From contig CAVZHO010000002.1 in NCBI GenBank assembly GCA_963775085.1, positions 372,001-436,000 on the forward strand: a DNA stretch of 64,000 nucleotides, given 5' to 3'. Position numbers and translations under genes: made by a program. Under the pieces are notes generated by a model. It was not told the DNA's origin and did not search any database. It saw nothing but the letters and a program-made list of their open reading frames with translations. This document shows, one piece after another, positions 41,442 through 54,000 of the stretch. Within the stretch, counting starts at the first letter, position 1; every line of letters starts with the position of its first letter. Origin of the DNA: JAAFIP01 sp963775085 (GTDB lineage: Bacteria > Pseudomonadota > Gammaproteobacteria > Burkholderiales > Burkholderiaceae_C).

Positions 41442-42569
41442 ATGAGCGATAGCATGGTTCGGGTGCTGGTCACCGGTGCACACGGCTTTATTGGCAAAAA
41501 TTTGGTAGTACGTTTGCGCGAGTTATCGTCCTATGAGGTGAGCACCTTTGTAAGAGGAGATGATCCAGCCGATTTGCCCCAACGGTTGGCCAGCGTGGAT
41601 GTTGTCATTCACCTTGCAGGCGAGAACCGGCCCCAAGACGTAAATGCCTTTCATGCTGTCAACGCCGGTTTGACGCAAATGCTTTGCGATGGCATTCGAG
41701 CATCGGGTCGGCCTATACCATTGGTGTTAGCCTCGTCCACGCAGGTGCAGCTGGACAACCCCTACGGCCAAAGCAAGCTAGCCGCCGAGGCGGCTGTGCA
41801 AGCCTTGACGGCAGAAATCGGCAACCCAGTGATGATATGTCGCCTGCCTGGCGTGTTTGGCAAATGGTGTCGGCCCCACTACAACTCTGTGGTGGCCACG
41901 TTTTGTCACGACATTGCCCGCAATTTACCTATTAAAATCAACGATGCCGCAGCATCGCTGCGTTTAGTGTACGTAGATGACGTACTGGCGCAACTGGTCG
42001 CGACGCTGGCGCAGGCCAAGCCCGGGTTGCAGTGGTTGCAAGTGCAGCCAGAGTACAGCATCACCCTGGGTGACTTGGCAAAGCAGATACAAGCATTCAA
42101 GGCCTGCCGCACCACTCTCATGACAGAACCTGTGGGCACTGGGCTGGTGCGGGCGCTGTATGCCACCTATATCAGCTATTTGCCCACGGAGCAGTTTTCC
42201 TACACGCTGCCGCAGTATGCAGACCCTAGGGGCGTGTTTGTTGAGATGCTCAAGACGCCTGACGCTGGGCAGTTTTCGTTCTTCACTGCACACCAGGGCG
42301 TAACGCGTGGCGGGCATTACCACCACACTAAAACCGAAAAGTTTTTAGTCATCAAGGGCAAGGCCTTGTTTCGCTTCCGACACCTCGTGACGGACGAGTT
42401 GTTTGAGTTGTGTGTATCAGGTGAACAACCTCAGGTGGTGGACACCATTCCGGGCTGGGCGCACGACATCACCAATGTTGGCACAGAAGAAATTGTGGTC
42501 ATGCTCTGGGCTAATGAAGTTTTTGACCGGGAATGCCCCGACACTGTCACCAGCAAGGTTTGGAAATGA
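41442..42569 (+). CDS. capF: CapF/WbjC/FnlB-type UDP-sugar reductase
   Basis: 375 residues in two domains. The N-terminal SDR domain carries VLVTGAHGFIGKNLVVRL, 'DVVIHLAGENRP' and 'ASSTQVQLDNPYGQSKLAAE', with the YxxxK pair in 'YGQSK'. The C-terminal cupin domain has 'GVTRGGHYHHTKTEKFLVIKGKALFRFRH', with metal-binding His/Glu residues. CapF epimerises at C3 and reduces C4 on the route to UDP-L-FucNAc (via UDP-L-PneNAc-type intermediates). The start at 41442 has GGAGTAAGG upstream. It overlaps capG as ATGA. Confidence 0.92.
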   Translation: MSDSMVRVLVTGAHGFIGKNLVVRLRELSSYEVSTFVRGDDPADLPQRLASVDVVIHLAGENRPQDVNAFHAVNAGLTQMLCDGIRASGRPIPLVLASSTQVQLDNPYGQSKLAAEAAVQALTAEIGNPVMICRLPGVFGKWCRPHYNSVVATFCHDIARNLPIKINDAAASLRLVYVDDVLAQLVATLAQAKPGLQWLQVQPEYSITLGDLAKQIQAFKACRTTLMTEPVGTGLVRALYATYISYLPTEQFSYTLPQYADPRGVFVEMLKTPDAGQFSFFTAHQGVTRGGHYHHTKTEKFLVIKGKALFRFRHLVTDELFELCVSGEQPQVVDTIPGWAHDITNVGTEEIVVMLWANEVFDRECPDTVTSKVWK

Positions 42570-43714
42570 AGAAGCTCAAAGTCATGTCTGTGGTCGGAAC
42601 TCGGCCAGAAATTATTCGCTTGTCGCGTGTGTTAGCTTGCCTTGATGCGCATTGTGATCATGTGCTGGTGCATACAGGTCAAAACTACGACTATGAGTTA
42701 AACCAAGTTTTTTTTGACGATCTGGGTATTCGCAAACCGGACTATTTTCTAAGCAGTGCAGAGGGAAGTAGTGGCGCTGCGCACACCATTGGAAACCTCA
42801 TCATCGCCGTGGATATAGTGCTGGCTGCGGTGCAACCAGAGGCGATGCTGGTGTTAGGCGACACCAATAGCTGTTTGTCAGTCATATCGGCCAAGCGCCG
42901 CAAAATACCCATCTTTCATATGGAGGCCGGTAACCGATGCTTTGATCAGCGCGTACCCGAAGAGACTAATCGGCGCATCGTGGACCATACCGCAGATGTC
43001 AATTTGACCTACAGCACAATTGCCCGCGACTACTTGCTGCGTGAGGGATTGCCCCCCGACTTGATTATTAAGACCGGGAGTCCGATGTTCGAGGTGCTGA
43101 CGCATTTCCGTCCACGGATTGATGCCTCTGATGTGCTACTACGACAAGGCCTGGCGGCTGAGGCCTACTTTGTGGTTAGCGCACACCGCGAAGAAAACAT
43201 CGAGTCTCCCCAATCATTCACCAAATTGGTGGCGGTGCTAAATGCTGTGGCAGAAGACCACAATCTTCCCGTAATTGTGTCGACCCATCCCCGGACTCAA
43301 AAACGTATTGATACTACAGGAACTATTTTTCACCCTCAGGTGCGTTTACTCAAACCACTCGGTTTTCATGACTACAACAAGTTGCAGCTATCCGCAAAAG
43401 CAGCTTTGTCAGACAGCGGCACCATTAATGAAGAATCATCGATTCTGAACTTCCCGGCCCTGAACCTGCGTGAGGCACATGAACGACCTGAAGGCATGGA
43501 AGAAGCCGCAGTAATGATGGTGGGGCTAGAGGTGGATAGGGTTCGCCAAGGTTTGGCGATTTTATTGACTCAGCCCCGGGGTAAAGACAGGTCCGATCCA
43601 CATGGTATCCGACAAGTGGCTGACTACAGTATGCCCAATGTGTCGGACAAAGTGCTTCGCATCATCCATAGTTATACCGACTATGTGAATCGCGTGGTGT
43701 GGAAAAAATACTGA
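42566..43714 (+). CDS. capG: CapG/WbjD/FnlC-type UDP-sugar C2-epimerase
   Basis: About 382 residues, WecB-like GT-B fold. Motifs are VMSVVGTRPEIIRLSRVL, 'HTGQNYDYELNQVFFDDL', 'MLVLGDTNS', 'IPIFHMEAGNRCFDQRVPEETNRRIVDH', 'VSAHREENIE' and 'SDSGTINEESSIL'. It inverts C2 in the last step to UDP-L-FucNAc, completing a CapE-CapF-CapG set. The start overlaps capF's stop (ATGA), which signals translational coupling. The longer in-frame ORF from 42533 lies inside capF and is not used. Confidence 0.92.
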   Translation: MKKLKVMSVVGTRPEIIRLSRVLACLDAHCDHVLVHTGQNYDYELNQVFFDDLGIRKPDYFLSSAEGSSGAAHTIGNLIIAVDIVLAAVQPEAMLVLGDTNSCLSVISAKRRKIPIFHMEAGNRCFDQRVPEETNRRIVDHTADVNLTYSTIARDYLLREGLPPDLIIKTGSPMFEVLTHFRPRIDASDVLLRQGLAAEAYFVVSAHREENIESPQSFTKLVAVLNAVAEDHNLPVIVSTHPRTQKRIDTTGTIFHPQVRLLKPLGFHDYNKLQLSAKAALSDSGTINEESSILNFPALNLREAHERPEGMEEAAVMMVGLEVDRVRQGLAILLTQPRGKDRSDPHGIRQVADYSMPNVSDKVLRIIHSYTDYVNRVVWKKY

Positions 43715-43740
43715 AAAAATAAAATAGACAAGGTTACTCT

Positions 43741-44934
43741 ATGCGGATAGCGATCATCGCTGACGTTTTCCCACCTTTAAGGTCCTCTGGTGCAGTTCAG
43801 TTGCGGGATTTGTCATTGGAGTTGGTTCGCCAAGGCCATCAGCCGACGGTACTGATACCAGCCGCTGATATCAATCAGCCTTGGTTACTGGAAGATATGA
43901 GCGGTGTACATGTAGTCAGACTGAAGGCCCCGCGCACAAAAGACGTGGGCTATGTTCGCCGTACCATTGCAGAGTTTCTGATGCCGTTCGCGATGCTGAA
44001 AAGCTTACGTAAGAGTCCGCTTTCAGGGGTGCGATGGGATGGTGTAGTTTGGTATTCACCAACGATATTTTTAGGGCCAATTGCAAACTCTCTAAAGCAA
44101 TATAGCGCCTGCAAAAGCTATTTGATTGTCCGGGACATTTTTCCCGAATGGGCAGTAGACATGGGGCTACTCAGCCGTGGTTTACCGTATCATTTTTTCA
44201 AATCTATCGCACGCTACCAGTATTCGGTAGCAGACGTGATTGGTGTGCAGACACCTGGTAATTTGTCATACTTTGACGCATGGTCATCTGGCACTAATCG
44301 ACGAGTAGAGGTGTTGCAAAACTGGCTTGCAGATGCACCGATAGTCGGTTGTAGCATCTCAGTGGCGCAAAGCCCTCTGGCTGGGCGGATTATTTTTGTC
44401 TATGCTGGGAACATGGGTGTGGCGCAGGGCATGGACATTATGATTGAACTCGCTGAGTGTTTGCTTGATCGGGGGGATATTGGTTTTCTTTTCGTTGGTC
44501 GTGGTAGTGAATCTCAGCGCCTGCACGAGGAATCGAAAACACGTGGGCTAAGCAACGTGGTTTTCTACGACGAGATTGACCCCGAAGAAATTGCTGGTTT
44601 GTATGCCCAATGCCATGTCGGCATTGTTGCCTTGGACCCGCGTCACAAAACGCACAATATCCCAGGGAAGTTTCTCTCCTACATGCAAAGTGGCTTGCCG
44701 GTATTGGCCAATATCAATCGAGGGAATGACCTCGCCGGGATGATTGAGCGAGAGGGTGTCGGGCGAGTTTGTATCGAGAATTCAGTGACAATACTGCATC
44801 GTTTTGCGCTAGACCTTGTCGATGAAATTTTGCGAGACACAACCATTTCTGGTCGTTGCAAAAAACTATCAGCGGAGTTATTTTCATCTACCACTGCAGT
44901 AAGGAAAATCGTGGCTGCACTGGAAAAGTCATGA
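43741..44934 (+). CDS. GT4-family glycosyltransferase (WbuB-like)
   Basis: 397 residues, GT-B fold. The N-terminal half carries 'IIADVFPPLRSSGAVQLRDLSLELVRQGH' and 'VIVRDIFPEWAVDMGLL', a motif set typical of WbuB/CapM-like FucNAc transferases. The C-terminal half has the nucleotide-binding pattern 'FVYAGNMGVAQGMDIMIELAECLL', 'FLFVGRGSESQRL', the E-x7-E-like region 'NIPGKFLSYMQSGLPVLANI'. It lies 26 bases after capG and closes the locus, which suggests it transfers FucNAc or the sugar attached to it. A strong hairpin follows. Confidence 0.88.
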   Translation: MRIAIIADVFPPLRSSGAVQLRDLSLELVRQGHQPTVLIPAADINQPWLLEDMSGVHVVRLKAPRTKDVGYVRRTIAEFLMPFAMLKSLRKSPLSGVRWDGVVWYSPTIFLGPIANSLKQYSACKSYLIVRDIFPEWAVDMGLLSRGLPYHFFKSIARYQYSVADVIGVQTPGNLSYFDAWSSGTNRRVEVLQNWLADAPIVGCSISVAQSPLAGRIIFVYAGNMGVAQGMDIMIELAECLLDRGDIGFLFVGRGSESQRLHEESKTRGLSNVVFYDEIDPEEIAGLYAQCHVGIVALDPRHKTHNIPGKFLSYMQSGLPVLANINRGNDLAGMIEREGVGRVCIENSVTILHRFALDLVDEILRDTTISGRCKKLSAELFSSTTAVRKIVAALEKS

Positions 44935-44938
44935 ACGA

Positions 44939-44964
44939 ATGCCCCCGCTGCAAGGCGGGGGCAT
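44939..44964. terminator. Terminator hairpin between convergent genes
   Basis: ATGCCCCCGC, loop TGCAAG, GCGGGGGCAT: perfect 10-base GC-rich arms starting 5 bases after the glycosyltransferase stop. It lies 36 bases from the stop of the leftward giant peroxidase gene, so it may serve both strands. There is no long T-tract. Confidence 0.75.
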
Positions 44965-45000
44965 CCGAAGGGTGAGAATTCTTGCAGGGTAGCCAGCCAG

Positions 45001-48000
45001 CTACAGCAGGAAATCTGCGGCCAACATCGTGTGGTTACCCGTCAGTTGCAGTTGGAAGTCCGCCACCCCGTCGCCATTGACATCGCCTTCCATCACGGTG
45101 TTGGCTCCATCCGCGAAATAGCGCAGTTGCCCCGCCACACTGCCGAAAGCGGCGTTGCCGATAAACGCGAAGGCCTCATTGGCAACCGTGGTGGTGTTGG
45201 CATCGATCGCTGTCAACTGAATCCTGTCTGTAGCGTTGACAAAGTCCGCGATGATGTCCCGTAGGCCGGCACCCACACCTGATTCGGCGAGGGTGTTGAG
45301 AATGAATCGGTCAATCCCAATGCCACCGGTCAAATTGTCTACCCCCAAACCACCGGTCAAGAAGTCATTGCCATCGCCGCCGTCCAGTGTGTTGGCGGCG
45401 GCGTTGCCCGTTAGAGTATTGGCAAAAGCATTGCCCGTAGCGTTGATGGCCGCCGTACCACTGAGGGCGAGGTTCTCCACGTTGTCCAGCAGGGCAAGGG
45501 AGTAGCTCACCGAGCTTTCGATGCGGTCGGCGGTGCCACCACCGGCCAGCTCAACCACGCTGTCGAGCGCGTTGTCCACCCGATAGATGTCGTTGCCTAG
45601 ACCGCCGATCAGGCTGTCAGCGCCCAGGCCACCGATCAGGATGTCGTCGCCCGCGCCGCCGTCCAGCGTGTTGGCGGCGGCGTTACCATTCATAACGTTG
45701 GCAAAAGCATTGCCCGTAGCGTTGATGGCCGCCGTGCCGGTCAGGGTGAGGTGCTCCACATTGTCAAGCAGGGCAAGGGAGTAGCTTATTGAGCTGTCGA
45801 CGCGGTCGGCGGTGCCACCACCGGTCAGCTCGACCACGCTGTCGAGCGCGTTGTCCACCCCATAGATGTCGTTGCCTGCTCCACCGATCAGGCTGTCGGC
45901 ACCCAAGCCGCCAATCAGAATGTCGTCGCCATTACCGCCGTCCAGCGTGTTGGCGGCGGCATTGCCACCCAATGTATTGGCGAAGGCATTACCTGTAGCA
46001 TTGATGGCCGCCGTACCGTTAAGCGTGATGTTCTCCACATTGTCCAGCAGGGCAAGGGAGTAGCTCACTGTGCTTTCGATGCGGTCAGCGGTGCCACCAC
46101 CGGCCAGCTCGACAACGCTGTCGAGCACGTTGTCCACCCCATAGATGTCGTTGCCTAGACCGCCGATCAGGCTGTCAGCGCCCAGGCCACCGATCAAAAT
46201 GTCGTTGCCCGCGCCGCCGTCCAGCGTGTTGGCTGCGGCGTTACCGTTCATAACGTTGGCAAAGGCGTTGCCGGTAGCGTTGATGGCCGCCGTGCCGGTG
46301 AGGGTGATGTGCTCCACGTTATCCAGCAGGGCAAGGGAGTAGCTCACCGAGCTGTCGATTCGGTCGGCGGTGCCACCACCAGCCAACTCAGTCACGCTGT
46401 CGAGCGCGTTGTCCACCCCATAGATGTCGTTGCCTGCTCCACCGATCAGGCTGTCGGCACCCAAGCCGCCAATCAGAATGTCGTCGCCATTACCGCCGTC
46501 CAGCGTGTTGGCGGCGGCATTGCCACCCAAGGTATTGGCGAAAGCATTACCAGTAGCATTGATGGCTCCCGTACCATTGAGCGTGAGGTTCTCCACGTTG
46601 TCCAGCAGGGCAAGGGAGTAGCTCACTGTGCTTTCGATGCGGTCAGCGGTGCCACCACCGGCCAGCTCGACAACGCTGTCGAGCACGTTGTCTACGCCAT
46701 AGATGTCGTTGCCTGCTCCACCGATCAGGCTATCAGCGCCCAGTCCGCCGACCAGGATGTCGTTGCCAGCAGCCCCAAACAGCTCATCGTCGCTAGCTCC
46801 ACTACTCATAATATCATTGCCGCCATTACCGTTAATGCGGTCGCGCAGGCTGGTACCAATAAGGGTCTCATTGACTTCAGTGCCGTTGATGATGTTGAAG
46901 GCGCCTACGGCTGCGGTGGCGGTGGAGCTTACTGACTCCAGGGGGCCTACGCCGTCTGAGTAGCTGGCGGTTACGCGCAGTTGTTGGCCTACCTGGGCGT
47001 TGGTGGTGAGGAAGTTGGCGTTGGTTGCGCCAGCGATGTTGTTGAAGGTTGCGCCGCTATCGGCCGAGGATTGCCATTGGTAGCTGACTGCGCCCATGCC
47101 GTCTGCGTCGCCCAGGGTGTTGTTGGCACTCAAGATCTGGTTGAGGTCGGGAGTGTCATCGCTGATGGTTACGCCGCCGGTGGGCGCATCGTTCACACCA
47201 TTGATGGTGACCGTCACCGTGGCTGGGGCAGAGTCCAATGCTCCGTCGTTGGCCACATAGTCAAATGTCACCACACGGCTCTCTGTGTCGTCCAGGCCCT
47301 GGTCGGCCGCGCTGGGAGCGACAGAGAAGGTGCCGTTGGGGTTTAAGGTCACGCCATCTGGAGTGGTGCCAACTACGCTGTAGGTCAGCGCATTGCCATC
47401 AACATCCGAGGCTGCTGGCACCTGGCCGTTGATCGCGGTATCGTCTTCGCTACCCGAGGCTGAGGCATCTCCACCAGTCACAGGTGCGTCATTGACCGCG
47501 CCTACGTTGACGGTGACCACTTGGGTGTTGGTGGCGTTGCCTGCACCACTACCATCGTCGACCGTGATGGTGAAGCTGTCGCTGCCGTTGAAGTTGGCAT
47601 TGGTTGGAGTGTAGCTCCAGTCACCGTTGGTATCGATGGTGACGCTACCGCTGGTGCCGTTGCCTATGGAGTAGGTCAAAGCGGTATTGTTGTCGGCTGC
47701 GTCTGCACCTACAGCGGTACCGGTGGCGGTGGCACCTTCGTCAATGTTGACTGTTGCAGTAGGGGCGATGGTGGGCTGGTCGTTCACGGAAGTCACCGTC
47801 ACGCTCACCACCTGCTGCACGTTGACTGCGCCGTCGAATACGTTGACCGTGAAGCTGTCGCTGCCGTTGTAGTTGGCGTTGGGGGTGTAGCTCCACAGGC
47901 CGTTGGCGGCAACGCTGGCGGTGCCGTTGGCGGCTGCTACCGAGGTGGTGTAGGTCAACACATTGCCGTCTACGTCAATGGCGCCGGTGCTGGTGCTGGT

Positions 48001-51000
48001 GGTGCCGCTGTCCTCGGCTACCGTCAGGTCGACTGCAGCAGCCAGGACTGGCGCGTCGTTGACGGCTGTTACCGTCACGTTCACCGTCTGGGTCGCAGTG
48101 GCGTTGGCGGTGCGGCTGCCATCGTTGACGGTGATAGTGAAGCTGTCGGTGCCATTGAAGTTGACATTGGTGGGCGTGTAGCTCCAGACACCGCTGGAGG
48201 CGTTTACGCTGGCTGTACCACTCGTCGCTGAACCGGCGCTGTAGGTGAGTATCAAGTTGCCGTCGGCCGCGTCGCTGCCCACGGTGGTGCCGCTGGCGCT
48301 GCCCCCTTCGTCAAAGGTGACGGCTGGGATGGCGGCCAGGGTGGGCGCGTCGTTGACCGGGATCACGTTGATTTCAACCGTCTGTGTGGCGGTGGCGTTG
48401 CCACCAGCGGTGCCGTCATCCACCGTGAGGTCAAAGGAGGCGGTACCGTTAAAGTTGAGATCGGGTGTAAAGTTCCAGACACCGGTGTCGGGGTCAATGC
48501 TGGCTACGCCACCGAAGGCGGCACCAACGCTGAATGTCAGCACATCCAGCACGTCCGTATCCGTCGCAACGGCGGCACCGGAAGCGCCGCCCACAGCGTC
48601 TTCGTCAATTGTCACTGGCGCAATAGCCTCCAGTGTGGGCGTGGCATTGACGCTGGCCACCGTCAGGATAAACTCCAGCGGCGTAGGTGTGTTGTTCAGT
48701 GAGGCGACCGCACCCGACTCGTCGGTGGCTTGAATGCGGATCAGGTAGGAGCCAACCTGGGCATCCTGTGGCGTGCCCGAGATGGTGCCCGTGAGGGAGT
48801 TGATGCTGAGCCATAACGGCGCAGGTCCGCCGTTGACTGTCACGCTGTAGGCCAGAGAATCGCCAAACGGAGTATCGGCATCACGGAAGATTGGCACTTG
48901 AACCACATCGCCCAGATCGTTGAGGATGAATGCCGGGGGCAGCGCAAAGCTGAATGTATCACGGGCATTGGTTACCTGATCCGTTCCAAAGTCAAGCAGC
49001 ACCGGCGCGTCGTTGACGTTAGTTACGGTAGTCGCCGTAGCGGCACTGGTCACGGTCTCGGTAATGCCTACCAGGCCGGTATTGGCAGCCAAGTCGGTAA
49101 ACGATACCTCAACCGAGATGTGGTGGCCGACCTGCGGATCGTCGGGCGTGAAGGTGGCCTCGGTCGCACCGCCTATGGCCTCACCGTCGCTGAACCACTG
49201 GTACGTGTACGTGTTGGCGTTGGGTAAGCCATCTGCGTCGGCGATGCCGGCGAGGTTAACCGACAGCGTGCCGTTTTCAATCGTGTTGCCATCGACGACG
49301 GGCGCACCCGTGGGCAGGTGGTTGGTATGTTCAGTCAGCCCGGTGATGGTCGAGAACACGGTTTCTGGCACACCGTCTGCGTCGTTAAATGTGGCCTTGA
49401 CCCGCAGGCCCAGGCCTACTTGGGCCGCTGTGGGGGTAAAGGTTAAACCAGTACCTACATCGATCCAGTTACCGCCGGGGTTAGGCACTCCGCCGCCACC
49501 ACCTCCACCACCGCCTGCACCCCCCACACCACCGGTGTTGAAGGCTTGCCAGGTAAATGTGACTTCGGAATTGCTGATTGTGCCCAAGGTGTTGGTTGGG
49601 ATAATTGCATTGTCCAAGTCACGCAGCACAGGTGCTGTGGTGCTGTTGGTTGAATTGACGCTACTCACCCGCAGCAGGCCAGTGTCGGTGGGTGACAGGA
49701 TACCTCCTACGTTTGACAGCCCGGAGATGCCGATAGTACCGGTGGCCACACTATTGTTGTTGGGGCTGGCAACGCTGATGTCGATGGTCTGGTCGGCAAA
49801 CTGCAGACGCTCAAAGTGGCGAATGGTGTCGGTGCCTTCGTTGACCAGGGTGATGGGGGGCACACCACCAGGGTTATACGTGACGGTGACGATGCCGTTG
49901 GCATCGGTCAGTCTACCGTTGGTCAGCCCGGTGATGGTGTAGTCGCCCCTGGCGCCGTTGAACACCGCTGTGTCGACATCGGTGGCGGCCGTCGTCGAGG
50001 TCAGTAGTTCTCGCACAATGTGCAACTGGCCGGGGTTGATCTCGCCAGTCAGCATGCGCGCCTTGATGTCGTTCATGCTATCGACCGTAAACCACTCGTT
50101 GGCTTGGGTGTTGGCATCGCTTACGTTATTGGTGACACGAATGCGGGTGTTCAACCACAAATCGCCGTCCAGAATGTCGTTGCCCAGGTTGCCTTTGATC
50201 AAGTCGCTGCCACCGCCACCGATAATGATCTCGGCACCCAGCGTGGTGTCGATCACCGAGCGGTTGGCGTCTGCTGTGCTGACATTCAGGCCGAAAGCGG
50301 CCAGCATGGTGCTAAAACCGTCGATCAGCGCCAGGTTGCCCGCTTTCAGGTGGCTCTCATCCACTGGGTTGCCCGGGCCTGCACCCAAGCCACCGGCTGC
50401 GCCAGCCAAAAGTGCCGCACCAGTGAGCTTGTCGTTCAGGTTCCAACCCGACAGGCCTTCGACCGAGTCAAAGCGGTCGCGCAGGGTGAACACCTGCTGG
50501 GCCGGGAAGAAACGAATGCCCAGGTCAGAGTCGGCCGCCACCGTGTCGCCCTTGTGGGAAGCCCAGTCAAAACCAAACATGCCGTTGCTGCGCTGGATAC
50601 CGGGGCCTTGGATCATGATGTCGTCGCCCGACTCGCCGTCGTAGTCGGTGTCGTTGCCCTGGCCGTTGAGCACGTCGTGGCCGATGATGGGGCTGTTGAA
50701 GAACAGCTCGGAGTTCTCACCCGCCAGGCCGTCCAGCCCGTCGCCACCTTCGATCCAGTCGTTGCCCTCGTTGCCCATCAGCACGTCAGGCCCGGCGCTG
50801 CCCAAAATAAAGTCGTCGCCGCGGCCGGCAAATACTTCAAAGAAGTCCTGTCCGCCGATGATAAAGTCGCTGCCGCCGCCGCCAAAGACAAGGTCATTGC
50901 CCATGCCGCCTGAGATCACGTCATTACCCTCGTCACCGTGCAGGAAGTCGGCACCACCTACTGGAGTGCCCAGGTCGGTGATGATGTCGTCGCCGTCACC

Positions 51001-54000
51001 GCCGTGCACCTGGTCGGCTTCGTTGCCGCCGTCCAGCCGGTCGTTGCCGCCATCGCCCCACAGGGTGTCAATGCCGTTGCCACCCAGCAGGATGTCGTTG
51101 CCTTCGGAGCCGCCTAGTACCACATGTTCGCCACCGGTGAACTTGATGTAGTTGGTGTCGGCACCCAGGGTGTTGGGGTTGTCGCGAATCACCTTGGGAT
51201 ACAGGAGCGCCAATATAGGGTTTTCTTCTGTTGGATCGGCTCCAATCTGTTTGGTCAAGTCCAACTCAAGGATATGGTCAGGGGTCTGAAACACCAGGCT
51301 GGACAGGTGCGATGAATTGGCATCGCCCAGGTCGGAGTTGCGCATGACGATCTTGGAGAAGGTGTTGGCCTCCAGCTCGTTGAGCATGTTGGTGCCCTGG
51401 GTGCGGCTGAGGTAGTAAAAGCGGTCGCCGTTTTGCAGCTTCTCCAACTGCGTTTCAAACACATAGTTGAAGGTGGCGCCCAGCATGCCGCCAAACTCGT
51501 TTTTACGCTCGGCCAGGCCGCCGATCCAGAAGTCCACGTCGTTCAGGCCGGAGTTGGCTGCGGTCCATCCGCCGGTGCTGTTCAAGAAGGCCTGGCGGTC
51601 GGCGGGGGCACCTTCACCACCAAAGACGATGAGGGTGGCAGCATCGCGCTTACCCTCAAGGGTGGTTGCATTCAGGATGGTGGAGTGCGTGCCATAGGCG
51701 GCAATGAAGTTGATGATGGAGGTGGGGTTTTTCAGCTCGGGCACCATGGCGACCCAGCTGTTGAACGGTGCTAACTGGCTGTCGCCCGTGGCTTCGAAGA
51801 AAGCGGCACGTGCGGCGTTAAAGCCGGGCATGCCGGTGTCGCGGGCGCGGGCCATGTTCAGCACGGCCAAGTCCAGTGGCAGGCCTACCAGGTTGTTGCG
51901 CAGAGCCTCGGTGACGAACTCGTCAATTTCGTTGCCGGTGTCGCGCGACATGCCGCGCACGATGGAGCCCAGAGCGGTTTCAACACTCACCGAGTCGTTC
52001 TTGTCAAACTCCACTGGGTTGAGGAAGGCGGCGATCAAGCCAATGTCGTCCGTGGTCATGTCGGCGTTGATGCGGGTAATGTCTTCGGTCAGCATCGAGT
52101 GGCCAAAACGGTACACCACATGGGCAAACTCGGCCATGATGGACGGGTCAATGTCGGGCGTGTTGGAGAACACGAACGGATCGATGCCGGGCTGCACGGC
52201 ACGGGCAAACTCCTCAAACACCATGTGCTGGTACTGCATCTCGGTGACGAAGCGGCCGGCCTGGAACAGGCGTTCGCCGTCCCAGGCGTTGGTGGTGTTC
52301 AACGCCAGCACCATGGCATCGACCTGGGCTGGCGTGGTGGGTAATGCCGTGCTGGTGGGCAGGGGCGAGCGCAGCCATTCGTTGATCAGGGTCAGGTTGC
52401 CGGACTGCAGGATGGTGTGCTTGTAGTCCTCCACCAGGCGGTTGTGCTCGCTGTGGAAGATGGTGTGCACGGCGGTCAGGCCAATGTTCTCGTTACCCCG
52501 GCCGTCGCCGGTGATGAAGTGGCGGTCCAGCAGCTCGTTGTCATAGGTGTTGAAGGCCTGTTCTATCACGGGCGAGTTGTTGGGGCCTACCGGCAAGTTG
52601 GGGTTGTAGTGGGGGTTGGGCTGGGAGCCAACCAAGTCGTCTGCATCGCCGATCTTGGCTACCAGGGTAACCGCTGTCGGGCTAGGGTCAGGGTTGGAAT
52701 CGTACATACCGGGCGCCGCGCCATGGGCAATGTCGTTCAGGAAGGCATGGTCGGTGCGGATGGTGTTGCCGGGAAGCAGCGTACCCAGGCCGCCATTGTC
52801 TGCAGGGTTGGCTTCTACCAAGCCGGTGGTGGTGACGATCTGCGCAAAGCCATTGGGGCCGCGGATGAATTCGCCGTAGCGGTCAGTGGCCAGCAGGGGC
52901 ACGTTGTGCACGTCCATGTCCACTAGCTGGATGCCCAGCATGTCGCGCGCTTGCGTTTTCACGTCGGCCCAGGTGCCCTCGCCATGGGTGCCGTGCAGCA
53001 GGCGGCCGGTGGCCACGGGCTGTCCGCCCGCCATGGCGTACTCGCGCAGGAACACCTGGTGCGAGGGATGCGAGGTGTAGGTTTGGTTTTGGTCAACAAA
53101 GGGCGTGGTGGAGTTGATGGTGTCGTGCAGGTCGTCAGCGCCCTCGTTGATTGCGGTTGTGGGGTTGTCACCCAAGATGCCGTCTGGGCCAGCGCCTACC
53201 TGGGTAGCCCGGGTCAAGACCATGAAGTTGGTGGCGCTGCCGGGCACATACAGTGGGTCATCGGGCAGCAGAGGCACATATACGGTGCCGTTGCCGCCCT
53301 TGCTGACCAGATCCAACCCGTGGTCAAAGAACTGGCCGAAAATCGTCATCCAGCTATTGAAGGCGGGCGACAGGCCGATGTCTGGCGACTGGTTGAGCAC
53401 AGCTATGGTGCCGTTGTCGCTGACGGTCAGGCCGTCCAGCGTCAGGCGGGCCTGTAGCGCGTCAAACGCAACGGCGTGTGCAGCAGTGGGGGCTACCAAA
53501 AGCTCATAGGCGGCCTTGGCATCGGTAACTGCGTCGAGCATGGCTTGGGTGACGGGATTGCCAAAGGTGGGCGAGCTGGGGATGGTGGTACCGAGGATGG
53601 CATTCTCGGCTGCGACGATTGCGCCCGCAGCGGCTCTCAGGACATTTTTTGCGGCTTGCAGTGTGTCGTTCAAGCCACTGATGATCAGCGCTTCGGCGGT
53701 GATCTCTGCAAAGGTGTAGCCAGCCATTTGCAGGGCGGCTGCCACGGCAGCAGGGTTATTGGCGGTCTGGTCAGAAATCAGGTTACTGGCGACGCGGGGC
53801 TGGTTGTCGTACACCGCGTTTGAGGTTTGGGTGTAGCTGGTGATGGCACCAGTGGCGGGGGGGCCAAAGGGACCAAACAGGCCACCGGGGCGTGCCTGTG
53901 CGGTGTTGAGGTCTAGCTCGGTAAGGCGCGGCATGATGTTGTCTGCGGCGCCCGAGCGCTCCTGGCCGGGCAGCAGGTTGTTCCAGGTGCCGTCTACAGT

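Noticed and set aside
45340..46765. Regularly spaced repeats as a possible CRISPR array
   Set aside because: Units are 279 bases, contiguous and coding, with no spacer-like unique segments and no cas genes.
45031..54000. Many plus-strand open frames within the giant peroxidase gene
   Set aside because: They repeat at 279-base intervals because they mirror the coding repeats; composition (Pro/Ser/Ala) is that of antisense RTX sequence.
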